From Thermoleophilaceae bacterium (GTDB taxonomy: Bacteria > Actinomycetota > Thermoleophilia > Solirubrobacterales > Thermoleophilaceae), in NCBI GenBank assembly GCA_030448005.1, contig JAUJNT010000008.1:1-47005 (forward strand): DNA of 47,005 bases, written 5' to 3'. Positions 1-7,167 of this stretch are shown here, one piece after another. The translations under genes were made by a program, and so were the position numbers. Each line of letters starts with the position of its first letter. Positions within the stretch are counted from its first letter, which is position 1. The notes under the pieces were generated by a model. The model did no database searches and had not been told where the DNA came from. It was given only the letters and a program-made list of their open reading frames with translations.

Positions 1-1
1 G

Positions 2-345
2 GCTCCGGATCTCGGGCCGGCGCTTCCGGATCTCGCGCCCGAGCCGGAGCCAGGGCCGATGCCTGAGCCGGAGCGCGAGCCAGAGCCTGAGCCGATCGCA
101 GAGCCCGAGCCGGTCGTGAAGTCTGACCCGGTCGCAGAGCCCGATCAGGTCGCCGACCGCGACCTGATCGCAGAGCCTGGGCCGGTTGCAGAGCCTGAGC
201 CGATCGCAGAGTCGGACCGGACCGCAGTGCCCGAGCCGATCCCTGACCTCATTCCCGAGCCCCAGCCGATCTCTGAGGCAGAGCTCGAGCCCGACCCGAC
301 CCCCGAGCCGGAGCCGATCTCGGAGTCTGAGCCCAGCCGTCTCGA
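2..345 (+). repeat. Degenerate Pro-Glu codon repeat inside the BON-domain gene
   Basis: The sequence is a run of imperfect 6- to 24-base units built on GAGCCG/GAGCCC (Glu-Pro), with variant units coding for IAEPEP, VAEPD and ISESEP. It encodes a low-complexity spacer and probably varies in length between strains. Confidence 0.7.
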
Positions 346-898
346 TCAGATTGTGGACGACGTCCCCTCACACGAGCAGACCACCACGGAGGTTCCCGCG
401 CTCTCGGAGGACCAGCTGAGGGGCGCGGACAATGTCGCGCCGGCGGATCAGGCTCCGAGCGTGACCGACATCGTCGATGACCTCCTGTCGCCCGCGGAGC
501 CCCAGCACGGGGAAATCGAGGACGCCACCGTCGTAGAGGGATCGGCTGAGGCCGAACGGTCGCCGGCGAAGGAGGAATGGTCGCCCTTCGCAGGACAGGA
601 CGAGCCGGCACAGGACGAGCCGGCGCCGGCCGAGCGCGAGTGGAGCGCACCGCCGCCGAGCGATGCCGAGTTGTCGCTCGCGGTGCGCTCGAAGCTTGCC
701 GAGCAGCCTGGCCTGTTGCCGGGGACCGTGGACCTGGAGGTGGTCTCGAGCGTCGTCATCCTGCGAGGCGAGGCCAGGCACGTCGAGACCATCGAGGAAC
801 TTGGGCGGCGCTCGGGAGCCGTCCCGGGCGTGCGCGAGGTGCAAAACCTCCTGCATTTGCCGGGGGAGAGCTCGCCTCCCGATCCGTCGCGCCAGTAG
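2..898 (+). CDS. Acidic Pro-Glu-rich protein with C-terminal BON domain (5' partial)
   Basis: The frame is already open at the left edge of the window, so the true start lies outside; the first ATG in view (59) is inside the repeat and is unlikely to be the start. The first ~110 visible residues are a low-complexity, strongly acidic run of Glu-Pro pairs, with interspersed Ala, Ser and Asp. A less repetitive acidic linker follows. The last ~75 residues resemble a BON domain: they begin SLAVRSKLAEQPGL, contain VVILRGEARHVE and end VREVQNLLHLP. BON domains are known from periplasmic or envelope proteins and bind membranes or ligands. No export signal can be judged because the N-terminus is missing. 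Envelope function is inferred from the domain and from the wall-hydrolase genes downstream. Confidence 0.75.
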   Translation, partial: APDLGPALPDLAPEPEPGPMPEPEREPEPEPIAEPEPVVKSDPVAEPDQVADRDLIAEPGPVAEPEPIAESDRTAVPEPIPDLIPEPQPISEAELEPDPTPEPEPISESEPSRLDQIVDDVPSHEQTTTEVPALSEDQLRGADNVAPADQAPSVTDIVDDLLSPAEPQHGEIEDATVVEGSAEAERSPAKEEWSPFAGQDEPAQDEPAPAEREWSAPPPSDAELSLAVRSKLAEQPGLLPGTVDLEVVSSVVILRGEARHVETIEELGRRSGAVPGVREVQNLLHLPGESSPPDPSRQ

Positions 899-996
899 GC
901 ATCTCGGCCGCCGCACAGAGCCAGATACGGGGTTCGTGCGACTTCCCGCCGCCAGATCTGCTTCCATTCCCCGCTGATTCATGAACCAGCCGAGTC

Positions 997-1134
997 CCTG
1001 GCGCTCAGTGCGGCGGGGAGCGGGGGAACCACCGGGCCCGGCACGTGTGTCGGTCCTCGGGGCGAATCGCCGTCAGTCTGCGGCGTAGCGCACTTTCCAG
1101 CGCGAGCCCGTCAGCTCACCCCGTAGGCGCCAGG
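997..1134 (+). promoter_or_regulatory. c-di-AMP riboswitch (ydaO/yuaA type), copy 1
   Basis: The segment carries the conserved blocks of the ydaO class in order: AGCGGGGGAACC near 1019, GGGGCGAATCGCCG near 1059-1072, GCGGCGTAGCG near 1080-1090, and GAGCCCGTCAGCTCACCCCGT near 1104-1124. The ends close with an exact 8-bp P1 stem, CCTGGCGC (997-1004) with GCGCCAGG (1127-1134). The class senses cyclic di-AMP and in actinobacteria commonly precedes wall-hydrolase genes, as here. The ribosome-binding site of the next gene lies directly after P1, so control could act on transcription or translation; no clear U-tract terminator is seen. Confidence 0.88.
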
Positions 1135-1152
1135 AAAGAGGGAGCACGGGAC

Positions 1153-1863
1153 TTGGGGTCTAACGCCGGGATTGGTCGGTCACGCGCGAGGGGGCATGCG
1201 CCGCGGCCCTCACGGGATCGCCGGAGCGCGGACGGGCAGCTTCGCCTGGGCTCGCGGCTGCGCACAGGTCTGCTGTCGCTGATCGCTGTGGCACTCCTCG
1301 GCGCAAGCGCCGGTGCCCAGGTGTCGCTGGCAGACGACCCGGTGGGTATGGCCGGCGCGGCAAGCGCGGAGGTCGTCCTGCGCCAGGGGGATCGGGGTCG
1401 CGCCGTGGCCGCCGTTCAGCGCAAGCTGCGGGTGGCCTCGGACGGCGTCTTCGGGACCCAGACACACCGGGCGGTCAAGCGCTTCCAGCGTCGAAAGGGG
1501 CTGACGGTGGACGGGATCGTCGGGCCTGTCACGCGCCGCGGGCTGCGGCTGCGGCCGTTCAGCCGCAGCAGCGTGGTGCACCCTCGCTCCAAGGGGCAGG
1601 GAGGCAGCCGCTCCGGAAAGGGGCTCCCCGGCCTCCCCACGGCACTCGCGCAGATCGCCGAGTGCGAGTCGGGCGGAGACCCGCGGGCCGTGTCGCCGAG
1701 CGGGCAATACCGCGGCAAGTACCAGTTCCTGAGGGCGACCTGGAAGGCCTGGGGCGGCCGCGGCGACGACCCCGCCGAGGCCTCGGAGGCCCACCAAGAC
1801 CGCGTGGCGCTGCGCCTTTACCGGGCGCGCGGAGCCGCGCCCTGGCCCAACTGTGGCAGCTGA
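1153..1863 (+). CDS. Secreted peptidoglycan-binding / Rpf-like transglycosylase
   Basis: This is a probable wall-cleaving enzyme. A TTG start at 1153 is chosen because it follows the riboswitch and has GAGGGAG eight bases upstream; the longest frame (GTG 1045) would begin inside the riboswitch. The N-terminus has a basic stretch, a hydrophobic core (LLSLIAVALLG) and a cleavage-like region, fitting secretion. Residues ~72-131 form a peptidoglycan-binding-1 domain (LRQGDRGRAVAAVQRKL, DGVFGTQT, VDGIVGP). The last ~75 residues match the resuscitation-promoting/transglycosylase-like fold: AECESGG holds the presumed catalytic Glu (E172), followed by the substrate-cleft segment YRGKYQFLRATW. It is shorter than multidomain Rpf proteins. 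The riboswitch ties expression to c-di-AMP, and the next gene is a second hydrolase under the same kind of control. Confidence 0.82.
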   Translation: MGSNAGIGRSRARGHAPRPSRDRRSADGQLRLGSRLRTGLLSLIAVALLGASAGAQVSLADDPVGMAGAASAEVVLRQGDRGRAVAAVQRKLRVASDGVFGTQTHRAVKRFQRRKGLTVDGIVGPVTRRGLRLRPFSRSSVVHPRSKGQGGSRSGKGLPGLPTALAQIAECESGGDPRAVSPSGQYRGKYQFLRATWKAWGGRGDDPAEASEAHQDRVALRLYRARGAAPWPNCGS

Positions 1864-1939
1864 GCCACGGGTCCCGGGAACACCGCACCTCTTGGCCCGG
1901 TGCCGTGTTCACAGGGCAGATCGCCGAATCCCCGTCACC

Positions 1940-2056
1940 AGATGACGGGGAGCGGGGGACCCATTGGGATCGGTCGCCGACCGGTCCCGGGGGCGAATCG
2001 CCGCCAGAGTGCGGCGTAGCGCGAGAGCGCGAGCCCGTCAGCTAACCCCGCAGGCC
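1940..2056 (+). promoter_or_regulatory. c-di-AMP riboswitch (ydaO/yuaA type), copy 2
   Basis: The same conserved blocks recur: GGGGAGCGGGGGACCC near 1947-1962, GGGGGCGAATCGCCG near 1989, GCGGCGTAGCG near 2012 and GAGCCCGTCAGCTAACCCCGC near 2031-2051. The element fills the gap between the transglycosylase-like gene and the M23 gene and stops just before GGAGGT (2064-2069), the Shine-Dalgarno of the latter. Exact 5' boundary uncertain by ~15 bases. Confidence 0.88.
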
Positions 2057-2074
2057 CGACAACGGAGGTATGAG

Positions 2075-3169
2075 TTGACCCGCGTTCTGCGTGCCGCAGC
2101 CTGCGCTGCGATCACAGGGAGCCTTGCCGCCGTCGGGCTGACGGCGATCATCGTGCCGGCCTCTGCCGCCGGGGAGCCGCGCGTGACAGAGGTCGACTGC
2201 CTCCGCTCCTGCGCCGGGGACCAGCCACGGGGCGGCAGCCTCGTGCTACTGCGCGGGCGCGACCTCGGCGGGGTCTTTCGCGCACTCTTTCCCGGCGGCG
2301 AGGGCGGCATCCGCAACCTGCGCGGAAGGGCCACTGCCGCCTCCGCCACGGGTGTACGCGTCCGCCTGCCATGGGAGGTGGTGAGCGGCCACTTCGTGGT
2401 CGGCACCACCAGCGGCCAAGTCTCGCGAGCCACGCGCATCGCGATCGCGCCGGTTCCAGTGGTGTCTCGCACCCGCTGCCTCACCCGCTGCTCGGCAGGA
2501 GGCAGGGCGGGCTCGGGCAGCCTCGTGCGCGTGCGCGGCGTGCGGCTCGACAAGGTCACCTCCGCCGTCCTCTACGGAGGCCGAGGACGAGCCGACGACC
2601 GGCGGGCGCGCGTGAGCCACCAGCGGTTTGCGAGCTTTCGGATGCGCGTGCCGGTCGGGGCGGTCGGCGGGAGCTTCAGTGCACGGGAAGGCCGCCGGAA
2701 AGGATCGCCCGTTCGCAAGCTGAGGCTCGTCGCGTCCCTCCCCCTCGCTCCGGACGGCGTCTTTCCCGTGGCCGGGTTGCACGACTACGGTGGCGACGGG
2801 GCCCTGTTCGGCAGGCCTCGATCCGGCCACAGCCACCAGGGGCAGGACATCTTCGCCCGCTGCGGGACGCCGCTCTTGGCGGCGAGGGCGGGCAGGGTGC
2901 GCTACGCCGGCTACCAGGCAGCGGCTGGTAACTACATCGTGATCGACGGAGCGTCCCCTGACATCGACTACGCCTACATGCACTTGCGCAACGCTGCTCT
3001 CTTCAGGACCGGTGCCGCGGTTGTCACCGGTGCGCGGATCGGCGACGTGGGCGAGAGCGGCAACGCGCGGGGATGCCACCTTCACTTCGAGATGTGGTCC
3101 GCGCCGGGGTGGTACGCCGGCGGCCGCCCGTTCGACCCGCTTCCCCAGCTGCGCGCCTGGGACCGCTAG
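2075..3169 (+). CDS. Secreted M23 (LytM-type) metallo-endopeptidase
   Basis: Likely a zinc endopeptidase that cuts peptidoglycan peptide bridges. The TTG at 2075 is the start: GGAGGT sits five bases upstream, and translation from it gives a classic signal peptide (LTRVLRAAACAAITG... ending ASAAGEP). Upstream in-frame starts fall inside the riboswitch. Residues ~35-225 contain two similar Cys-containing modules (each with a C-L-x-x-C core and a GGSLV or GSLV strand), probably a duplicated beta-rich domain of unknown role. The C-terminal ~120 residues are a complete peptidase M23 domain with HQGQD (zinc ligands H254 and D258), YAYMHL, and HLHFE (H335, H337). Length (~364 aa) is normal for a one-catalytic-domain M23 protein. 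It follows its own c-di-AMP riboswitch and is probably co-regulated with the upstream hydrolase. Confidence 0.88.
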   Translation: MTRVLRAAACAAITGSLAAVGLTAIIVPASAAGEPRVTEVDCLRSCAGDQPRGGSLVLLRGRDLGGVFRALFPGGEGGIRNLRGRATAASATGVRVRLPWEVVSGHFVVGTTSGQVSRATRIAIAPVPVVSRTRCLTRCSAGGRAGSGSLVRVRGVRLDKVTSAVLYGGRGRADDRRARVSHQRFASFRMRVPVGAVGGSFSAREGRRKGSPVRKLRLVASLPLAPDGVFPVAGLHDYGGDGALFGRPRSGHSHQGQDIFARCGTPLLAARAGRVRYAGYQAAAGNYIVIDGASPDIDYAYMHLRNAALFRTGAAVVTGARIGDVGESGNARGCHLHFEMWSAPGWYAGGRPFDPLPQLRAWDR

Positions 3170-3199
3170 GTCGCTCCGGGGTGTCGCCTCTCGGGGTGA

Positions 3200-3673
3200 T
3201 CAACGCGCGTCGGGCGCTTGAAGAGGCCGGGTCATCGCCACGCCGAACCAGCCGCGCCCGGAGCCGGCAACTCTGAAGCCGGTGCGTGTATAGAGACGCG
3301 CGGCGGGATTGCGGATATGAACGTTCAGGCTCAGCGCGCTGAAGCGCTTGGCCGCTTCATCGGCGAGTGCGTCCACCAATGCCGCTCCGATGCCCTGGCC
3401 GCGCTGTCCCTCCAGCACTGCCATGGCCAGCTCGGGTAGCGGTTCGCCGTTGGCATCGCGCAGCAGAGGCGGCTCGTGGAAATGCCACCAGCCAGCGCCC
3501 AAGGGCCGCCCGTCGTCATCGTCGGCGACAACGGCGGCGTCGGGCCCCGGCATGAGAGCAACGACATCGGGTGCGTCCGGGCCGGGGAGCGGGCGGTCCT
3601 CGAGCGTGCACGCAAGGCGCGCCATCTCGACAAGGAATGCTCTGTCCTCCGGTTGGGCGAGTCGTAGCTGCAC
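3200..3673 (-). CDS. GNAT-family N-acetyltransferase
   Basis: The 157-residue protein has the GNAT fold pattern. An N-terminal beta-alpha segment begins QLRLAQPEDRAFLVEMARLA. Motif A is AVLEGQRGQGIGAALVDAL, where Q-R-G-Q-G-I-G is the acetyl-CoA pyrophosphate loop. Motif B is NVHIRNPAARLYTRTGFR. These enzymes transfer acetyl from acetyl-CoA to an amine; the substrate cannot be read from sequence. The start is a GTG (minus strand, 3673) with GAGAG just upstream. It is convergent with the M23 gene (30-bp gap) and divergent from tadA, so it seems to be a single-gene unit. Confidence 0.85.
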   Translation of the reverse strand: MQLRLAQPEDRAFLVEMARLACTLEDRPLPGPDAPDVVALMPGPDAAVVADDDDGRPLGAGWWHFHEPPLLRDANGEPLPELAMAVLEGQRGQGIGAALVDALADEAAKRFSALSLNVHIRNPAARLYTRTGFRVAGSGRGWFGVAMTRPLQAPDAR

Positions 3674-3800
3674 GGTTCTCTCACGGTAGGACAGGGCGCC
3701 GCTCGGGGCCGAGACCTACCGAAGACGACCCACCTGCCATCGGCACGGCGCTAGCCACTCCGCGGCCGGTATCGAGCGACACGCGTGAGGGGGAGAGAAA

Positions 3801-3836
3801 CCTGCCCGGCGCAGGGGGGCGAAAAACCCGCCCCCC
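3801..3836 (+). promoter_or_regulatory. Paired GC-rich hairpins in the tadA leader
   Basis: Two adjacent inverted repeats precede tadA: CCTGC/GCAGG (3801-3805/3811-3815) and an exact 8-bp stem GGGGGGCG (3814-3821) with CGCCCCCC (3829-3836) closing an A-rich 7-base loop. They share G3814-G3815, so the two stems exclude each other at the base. There is no T-tract. This could be an attenuator or a structured leader; function is unproven. Confidence 0.4.
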
Positions 3837-3850
3837 GCCCTCCCCTCCTC

Positions 3851-5086
3851 ATGGAGCCGATCGAGGAGCTTGCCGGCGCCCTCCGCGAGCGGCTGATCGA
3901 GCGCGCGCGGTCGGGGGAGGCCTCGGGAGAGGGCGTGACGGAGCAGGTGAAGGCGCTCGTCGAGCGCGAGGCCATGTCCCTGCCCGAGCCCGAGCGGGCG
4001 GCGCTGTGTGAGCGTGTGCTCTTGCTGGCCACCGGCCTCGGCCCGCTCGAGCCGCTGCTCGGAGATCCGGCGGTCGACGAGGTGATGGTGAACGGCCCGG
4101 CGGCCGTCTACGTGGAGCGGCACGGGCGCCTCCAGCCCACCGAGGCGACCTTCGAGTCCGACGCCGATCTGATGCACGCGGTGGAACGGATTCTCGCCCC
4201 GCTCGGGCGGCGCGTGGACGAAGCCTCCCCGCTGTGTGACGCTCGACTGCCGGACGGCTCGCGGGTGAACGTGGTGATACCGCCGCTCTCACTCACCGGC
4301 CCATGCCTCACTATCCGGCGCTTCCGCCGGCAGGGTTTCTCACTGCGCGACCTGGTGGCCAACGGCACCCTGGCTCCAGGGGCCGCTGACCTCCTGGCGC
4401 TGGCGGTGGCGGCGCGGGCGTCGATCCTCGTGAGCGGCGGCACCGGCTCGGGCAAGACCACCACGCTCAACGCCCTCTCGGGCGCGATCCCGGGCGAGGA
4501 GCGCATCGTGACGATCGAGGACGCCGCCGAGCTGCGACTGCGCCAGCGCCACGTGGTACGCCTGGAGGCACGCCCGGCGAATCTCGAGGGCAGGGGGGAG
4601 GTCACGATCCGCCAGCTGGTACGCAACGCGTTGCGGATGCGGCCCGACCGGATCGTCGTGGGAGAGGTGCGCGGCGGCGAGGCGCTCGACCTCCTGCAGG
4701 CACTGAACACCGGGCATGACGGCTCGCTCAGCACCGTGCACGCGAACTCACCGACCGATGCCCTCCGGCGGGTGGAGACCCTCGCGCTGATGGCGGGCGT
4801 GGGCCTGCCTCACGACGCCGTGCGCGAGCAGGTGGCGAGTGCCGTCGATCTCGTGGTCCATCAGGCCCGAAGGCCGGACGGGTCGCGAGCCGTGCAGTCG
4901 GTCACCGAGGTGGTGCGGGTGGCCGGTGGCGTCGGCACGCGCGAGCTGCTGGTGAACGGTGCCGTTCGCAGGCCTCGCGAAGGGCGCCTTGCCGAGCGCC
5001 TGGACCAGGTCGGAGCAGCGCCCGACTCCGGAGCATCGCCCTGCACCGGAGCATCGCCCGGCTCCGAGGAGGCAGTCGCCAGGTGA
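3851..5086 (+). CDS. tadA: TadA/CpaF-type secretion ATPase
   Basis: This is the hexameric ATPase that powers assembly of tight-adherence (Flp-type) pili or related secretion at the inner face of the membrane. Start ATG 3851 gives MEPIEELAGAL; an upstream GTG-frame extension would translate the hairpin leader. The N-terminal ~110 residues match the CpaF N-domain (LGPLEPLLGDPAVDEVMVNGP). The Walker A motif is GGTGSGKTTT (196-205, K202). An Asp box (IVTIEDAAELRL), Walker B (RIVVGEVRGGEALDLLQAL) and the His box (GHDGSLSTVHANS) follow. All core motifs are present, so the protein should be active. It overlaps tadB by four bases and begins a three-gene operon. Confidence 0.92.
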   Translation: MEPIEELAGALRERLIERARSGEASGEGVTEQVKALVEREAMSLPEPERAALCERVLLLATGLGPLEPLLGDPAVDEVMVNGPAAVYVERHGRLQPTEATFESDADLMHAVERILAPLGRRVDEASPLCDARLPDGSRVNVVIPPLSLTGPCLTIRRFRRQGFSLRDLVANGTLAPGAADLLALAVAARASILVSGGTGSGKTTTLNALSGAIPGEERIVTIEDAAELRLRQRHVVRLEARPANLEGRGEVTIRQLVRNALRMRPDRIVVGEVRGGEALDLLQALNTGHDGSLSTVHANSPTDALRRVETLALMAGVGLPHDAVREQVASAVDLVVHQARRPDGSRAVQSVTEVVRVAGGVGTRELLVNGAVRRPREGRLAERLDQVGAAPDSGASPCTGASPGSEEAVAR

Positions 5087-5949
5087 GCTACGCGGCACTG
5101 CTCGGGCTGCTCGCGGGCGCGCTCGCCGCCTGGGGGCTGGCCGAGCTCGTGATCGCCGGCGGGGTGGCCGCGCGAGAGCGAGGCAGGGGCCTGGCCCTCG
5201 CGGTGAGCGGCCTGGCGGAGGTGGTGGTGCGGCTGGGAAGCGAGGGCCGGGCACCCGGGACGATCGAGCGCCGGCGCCTGCTGATTGCGGGTGCCGTGGG
5301 CGCCTTCGTGGCAGGGGCCGTCCTCGCCGGCCCCTTTCCCGGGGCGGCGCTCGCCGCGGCCGGGCCCTGGGGAGTCGCCCGTGTGCTGGCCGCCCGGCGT
5401 GAGCACTACCGACGCGCTGTCGACCGCGGCGCCGCGGCCATCGCCGTCGCGATGGCCGACGCGCTCGGGGCGGGGCACTCCCTGCGCGGTGCGCTGCTCG
5501 AGGCGGCAACCGGCGTGCACGGCGCCGGGGGACACGAGCTACGGCGGGTGGCGGCCGAGCTGTCGGCGGGGGCCCGCACCGACGATGCCTTCGAGGAGAT
5601 GCGCGCCCGTGTCCGGTCGAGTCGTCTCGACACGATCGTGGCGGCCTGCCTCGTGCAGCGTCGTGCCGGCGGAGACCTGGCCCGGCTGCTGCGGGAGTGC
5701 GCCGGGGCATTCGGGGACCAGGACCGCCTGGAGGACGAGGTGCGTAGCGCGACAGCCCAGGCGCGCTTCACCGGGCTGGTCGTGGTGCTGCTTCCCCTCG
5801 GAGGCGCGCTGCTAGCGGAGCTGGCCGCCCCCGGCTTCGTGACCGGCCTATGGAGCTCCTTTCTCACGGCATGGCTCGTGGGGCTCGCGCTCGCGCTGCA
5901 GGTGGTGGCGGGCGTCGTGATCCGGCGCCTCGGGCGGGTCCGCTGGTGA
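5083..5949 (+). CDS. tadB: TadB-type inner-membrane platform protein (T2SS F domain)
   Basis: The GTG start at 5083 overlaps the tadA stop (GTGA), indicating translational coupling. The protein (288 aa) has an N-terminal membrane segment (LLGLLAGALAAWGLAELVIAGG), a second hydrophobic pair near 65-100, a cytoplasmic T2SSF domain (AVDRGAAAIAVAMADALGAGHSLRGAL, LARLLRECAGAF) and C-terminal membrane helices (LVVVLLPLGGALLAELAAPGFV, AWLVGLALALQVVAGVV). This is the usual TadB layout. With TadC it forms the platform that couples TadA ATP hydrolysis to pilin movement. Confidence 0.88.
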   Translation: MSYAALLGLLAGALAAWGLAELVIAGGVAARERGRGLALAVSGLAEVVVRLGSEGRAPGTIERRRLLIAGAVGAFVAGAVLAGPFPGAALAAAGPWGVARVLAARREHYRRAVDRGAAAIAVAMADALGAGHSLRGALLEAATGVHGAGGHELRRVAAELSAGARTDDAFEEMRARVRSSRLDTIVAACLVQRRAGGDLARLLRECAGAFGDQDRLEDEVRSATAQARFTGLVVVLLPLGGALLAELAAPGFVTGLWSSFLTAWLVGLALALQVVAGVVIRRLGRVRW

Positions 5950-6812
5950 TCGCCGGCGGCCTTTCCTTCGCCGCCGCCGCGTGCGCGGTGGTGGGCGTGC
6001 TGACGCTGCTCGGCGACTATGCGCGGATCGGGCGCCGCCGGCGGGGAGCCGGCCGCGGGGCGCCCGGCCCGCGGTTGCTCCGCGGACTGGCGACGGTCGG
6101 CCGGCGAGCCGCGGGTGGGCGCGCGCCGCGTGAGCTCGAGGATCGGATCGCCGCGGCGGGCCGTCCCGGCGGCCTCGGCCCTCGTGAGGTGATGGCGGCC
6201 AAGATATCTGCCGCGACTGCCGGGGGCATAGGCGGTGCGATGCTCTCGGTGGCGCTGCCGGGGCGCCTCGGGATCGCGCTCATCACGCTGGCGCCGGCTG
6301 CCGGGTTCCTCGCCCCCGACCTGTGGCTGGGCCGGCGGGCGGCCCACCGCGCACGGGCGGTGCGCCGTGAGCTCCCTACCCTCCTCGACCTGCTGCGCGT
6401 GACCGTCGATGCGGGCGCTTCTCTCACCGCCGCCATGTCGGAGGTGGGCGACCGTGCGCGCGGCCCGTTGGCCCAGGAGTGGCGCGTGGTCGGCCGCGAG
6501 GCCGCTCTCGGGGTCCCGCTGTCCGAGGCGCTCGAGGCGATGGGCCGCCGGCTGCCCCAGCCCGAGGTCAGGACACTCGTCGGCGCGCTCGACAGGGCAC
6601 GGCGTCACGGCGCCCCACTGGGCTCGACGCTCGCCGCCCAGGCGCGCGACTCGCGGCTGGCCGTGCGCCGCGCCGTGCAGGAGGAGGCGGCAAAGGCCGG
6701 GCCCAAGATCCAGTTGGTGGTTGCCCTGCTGCTCGTCCCGTCGGTGCTGCTGATGGTGGCCGCGGGGCTGATGGTCGCGCTGCTCGATTCCGGCGGGCTG
6801 CCGGGGGTCTGA
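5946..6812 (+). CDS. tadC: TadC-type inner-membrane platform protein (T2SS F domain)
   Basis: Start GTG 5946 overlaps the tadB stop by four bases; a longer in-frame ATG at 5850 would lie inside tadB and is rejected. The 288-residue protein resembles TadB: an N-terminal membrane helix (FAAAACAVVGVLTLLG), hydrophobic segments near 80-125, a T2SSF domain (LPTLLDLLRVTVDAGASLTAAMSEV, GVPLSEALEAMGRRL) and a C-terminal helix pair (LVVALLLVPSVLLMVAAGLMVALL). No prepilin, prepilin peptidase or TadZ-like gene follows; the next gene is mraZ. The pilin genes, if any, are outside the window. Confidence 0.87.
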   Translation: MIAGGLSFAAAACAVVGVLTLLGDYARIGRRRRGAGRGAPGPRLLRGLATVGRRAAGGRAPRELEDRIAAAGRPGGLGPREVMAAKISAATAGGIGGAMLSVALPGRLGIALITLAPAAGFLAPDLWLGRRAAHRARAVRRELPTLLDLLRVTVDAGASLTAAMSEVGDRARGPLAQEWRVVGREAALGVPLSEALEAMGRRLPQPEVRTLVGALDRARRHGAPLGSTLAAQARDSRLAVRRAVQEEAAKAGPKIQLVVALLLVPSVLLMVAAGLMVALLDSGGLPGV

Positions 6813-6856
6813 GCACAAGGCGCCGGCGCCTCCGGGGCCCGGAGTATGAAAGTTCC

Positions 6857-6883
6857 ATTGCAGCCTGCCTCGCCGGCTGCAAT
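6857..6883 (+). terminator. Hairpin after the tad operon
   Basis: An exact 9-bp stem ATTGCAGCC (6857-6865) with GGCTGCAAT (6875-6883) closes a 9-base loop, 45 bases after the tadC stop. A palindromic GGCGCCGGCGCC lies at 6820-6831. There is no strong T-tract, as is common in GC-rich actinobacteria. It probably ends tadABC transcription ahead of the mraZ promoter. Confidence 0.5.
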
Positions 6884-7023
6884 CTCCCACCCACGATGGC
6901 GCGCTGCAACGGAAGGACCGCCCGGTCGCCTGAACCGTCCCACCCCGCTCGAGGGGCAAGCCCGCTCTGTCAGCGGGTTCCTGGCGGACCCGCTCGCACA
7001 TGCGTCCACGTCGGACGGAAAAG

Positions 7024-7068
7024 TGGGGCCAGATGTTGCACAGTGGGATGTAGTGGGCTAGAGTGGCG
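7024..7068 (+). promoter_or_regulatory. MraZ-type operator repeats
   Basis: AGTGG units recur at exact 10-base steps: TGGGA at 7044, TGGGC at 7054 and TGGCG at 7064. A further TGGGG at 7024 is two steps upstream. MraZ is known to bind several TGGGN direct repeats spaced 10 bp apart in its own promoter. Here they overlap the -35/-10 spacer and the -10 box, fitting autorepression of the dcw operon. Confidence 0.7.
7036..7064 (+). promoter_or_regulatory. Predicted sigma-70-type promoter of mraZ/dcw operon
   Basis: A TTGCAC -35 box (7036-7041) and a TAGAGT -10 box (7059-7064) are separated by 17 bases. The spacer contains the MraZ-type repeats described separately. No transcript start data are available; this is pattern evidence only. 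Confidence 0.55.
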
Positions 7069-7080
7069 GCCAGTCAACGA

Positions 7081-7123
7081 GGACCGGAGTGGCGGGGCTC
7101 CTCCCACTCCGCCACTTCGGTCC
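7081..7123 (+). promoter_or_regulatory. Long hairpin in the mraZ 5' leader
   Basis: A 15-bp stem (7081-7095 with 7109-7123, one G-T wobble at 7087/7117) closes a 13-base loop. It lies between the predicted promoter and the mraZ start, so it would be in the 5' untranslated RNA. No T-tract follows. It could be an mRNA-stability or attenuation element, or an operator; function unknown. Confidence 0.6.
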
Positions 7124-7167
7124 GAGTTGCCTTCCCCTTCTGCGGCTATGCGCCGAACCGAGCCACA

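Noticed and set aside
1045-1152. Longer N-terminus for the Rpf-like protein from GTG 1045
   Set aside because: It would translate through the conserved core of the c-di-AMP riboswitch; TTG 1153 has a ribosome-binding site and leads into the signal peptide.
5406-7001. Long minus-strand frames, for example 531 codons across tadB-tadC-mraZ leader
   Set aside because: Mirror frames of GC-rich genes; Arg/Gln/Pro-rich, with no domain similarity and no coherent start.
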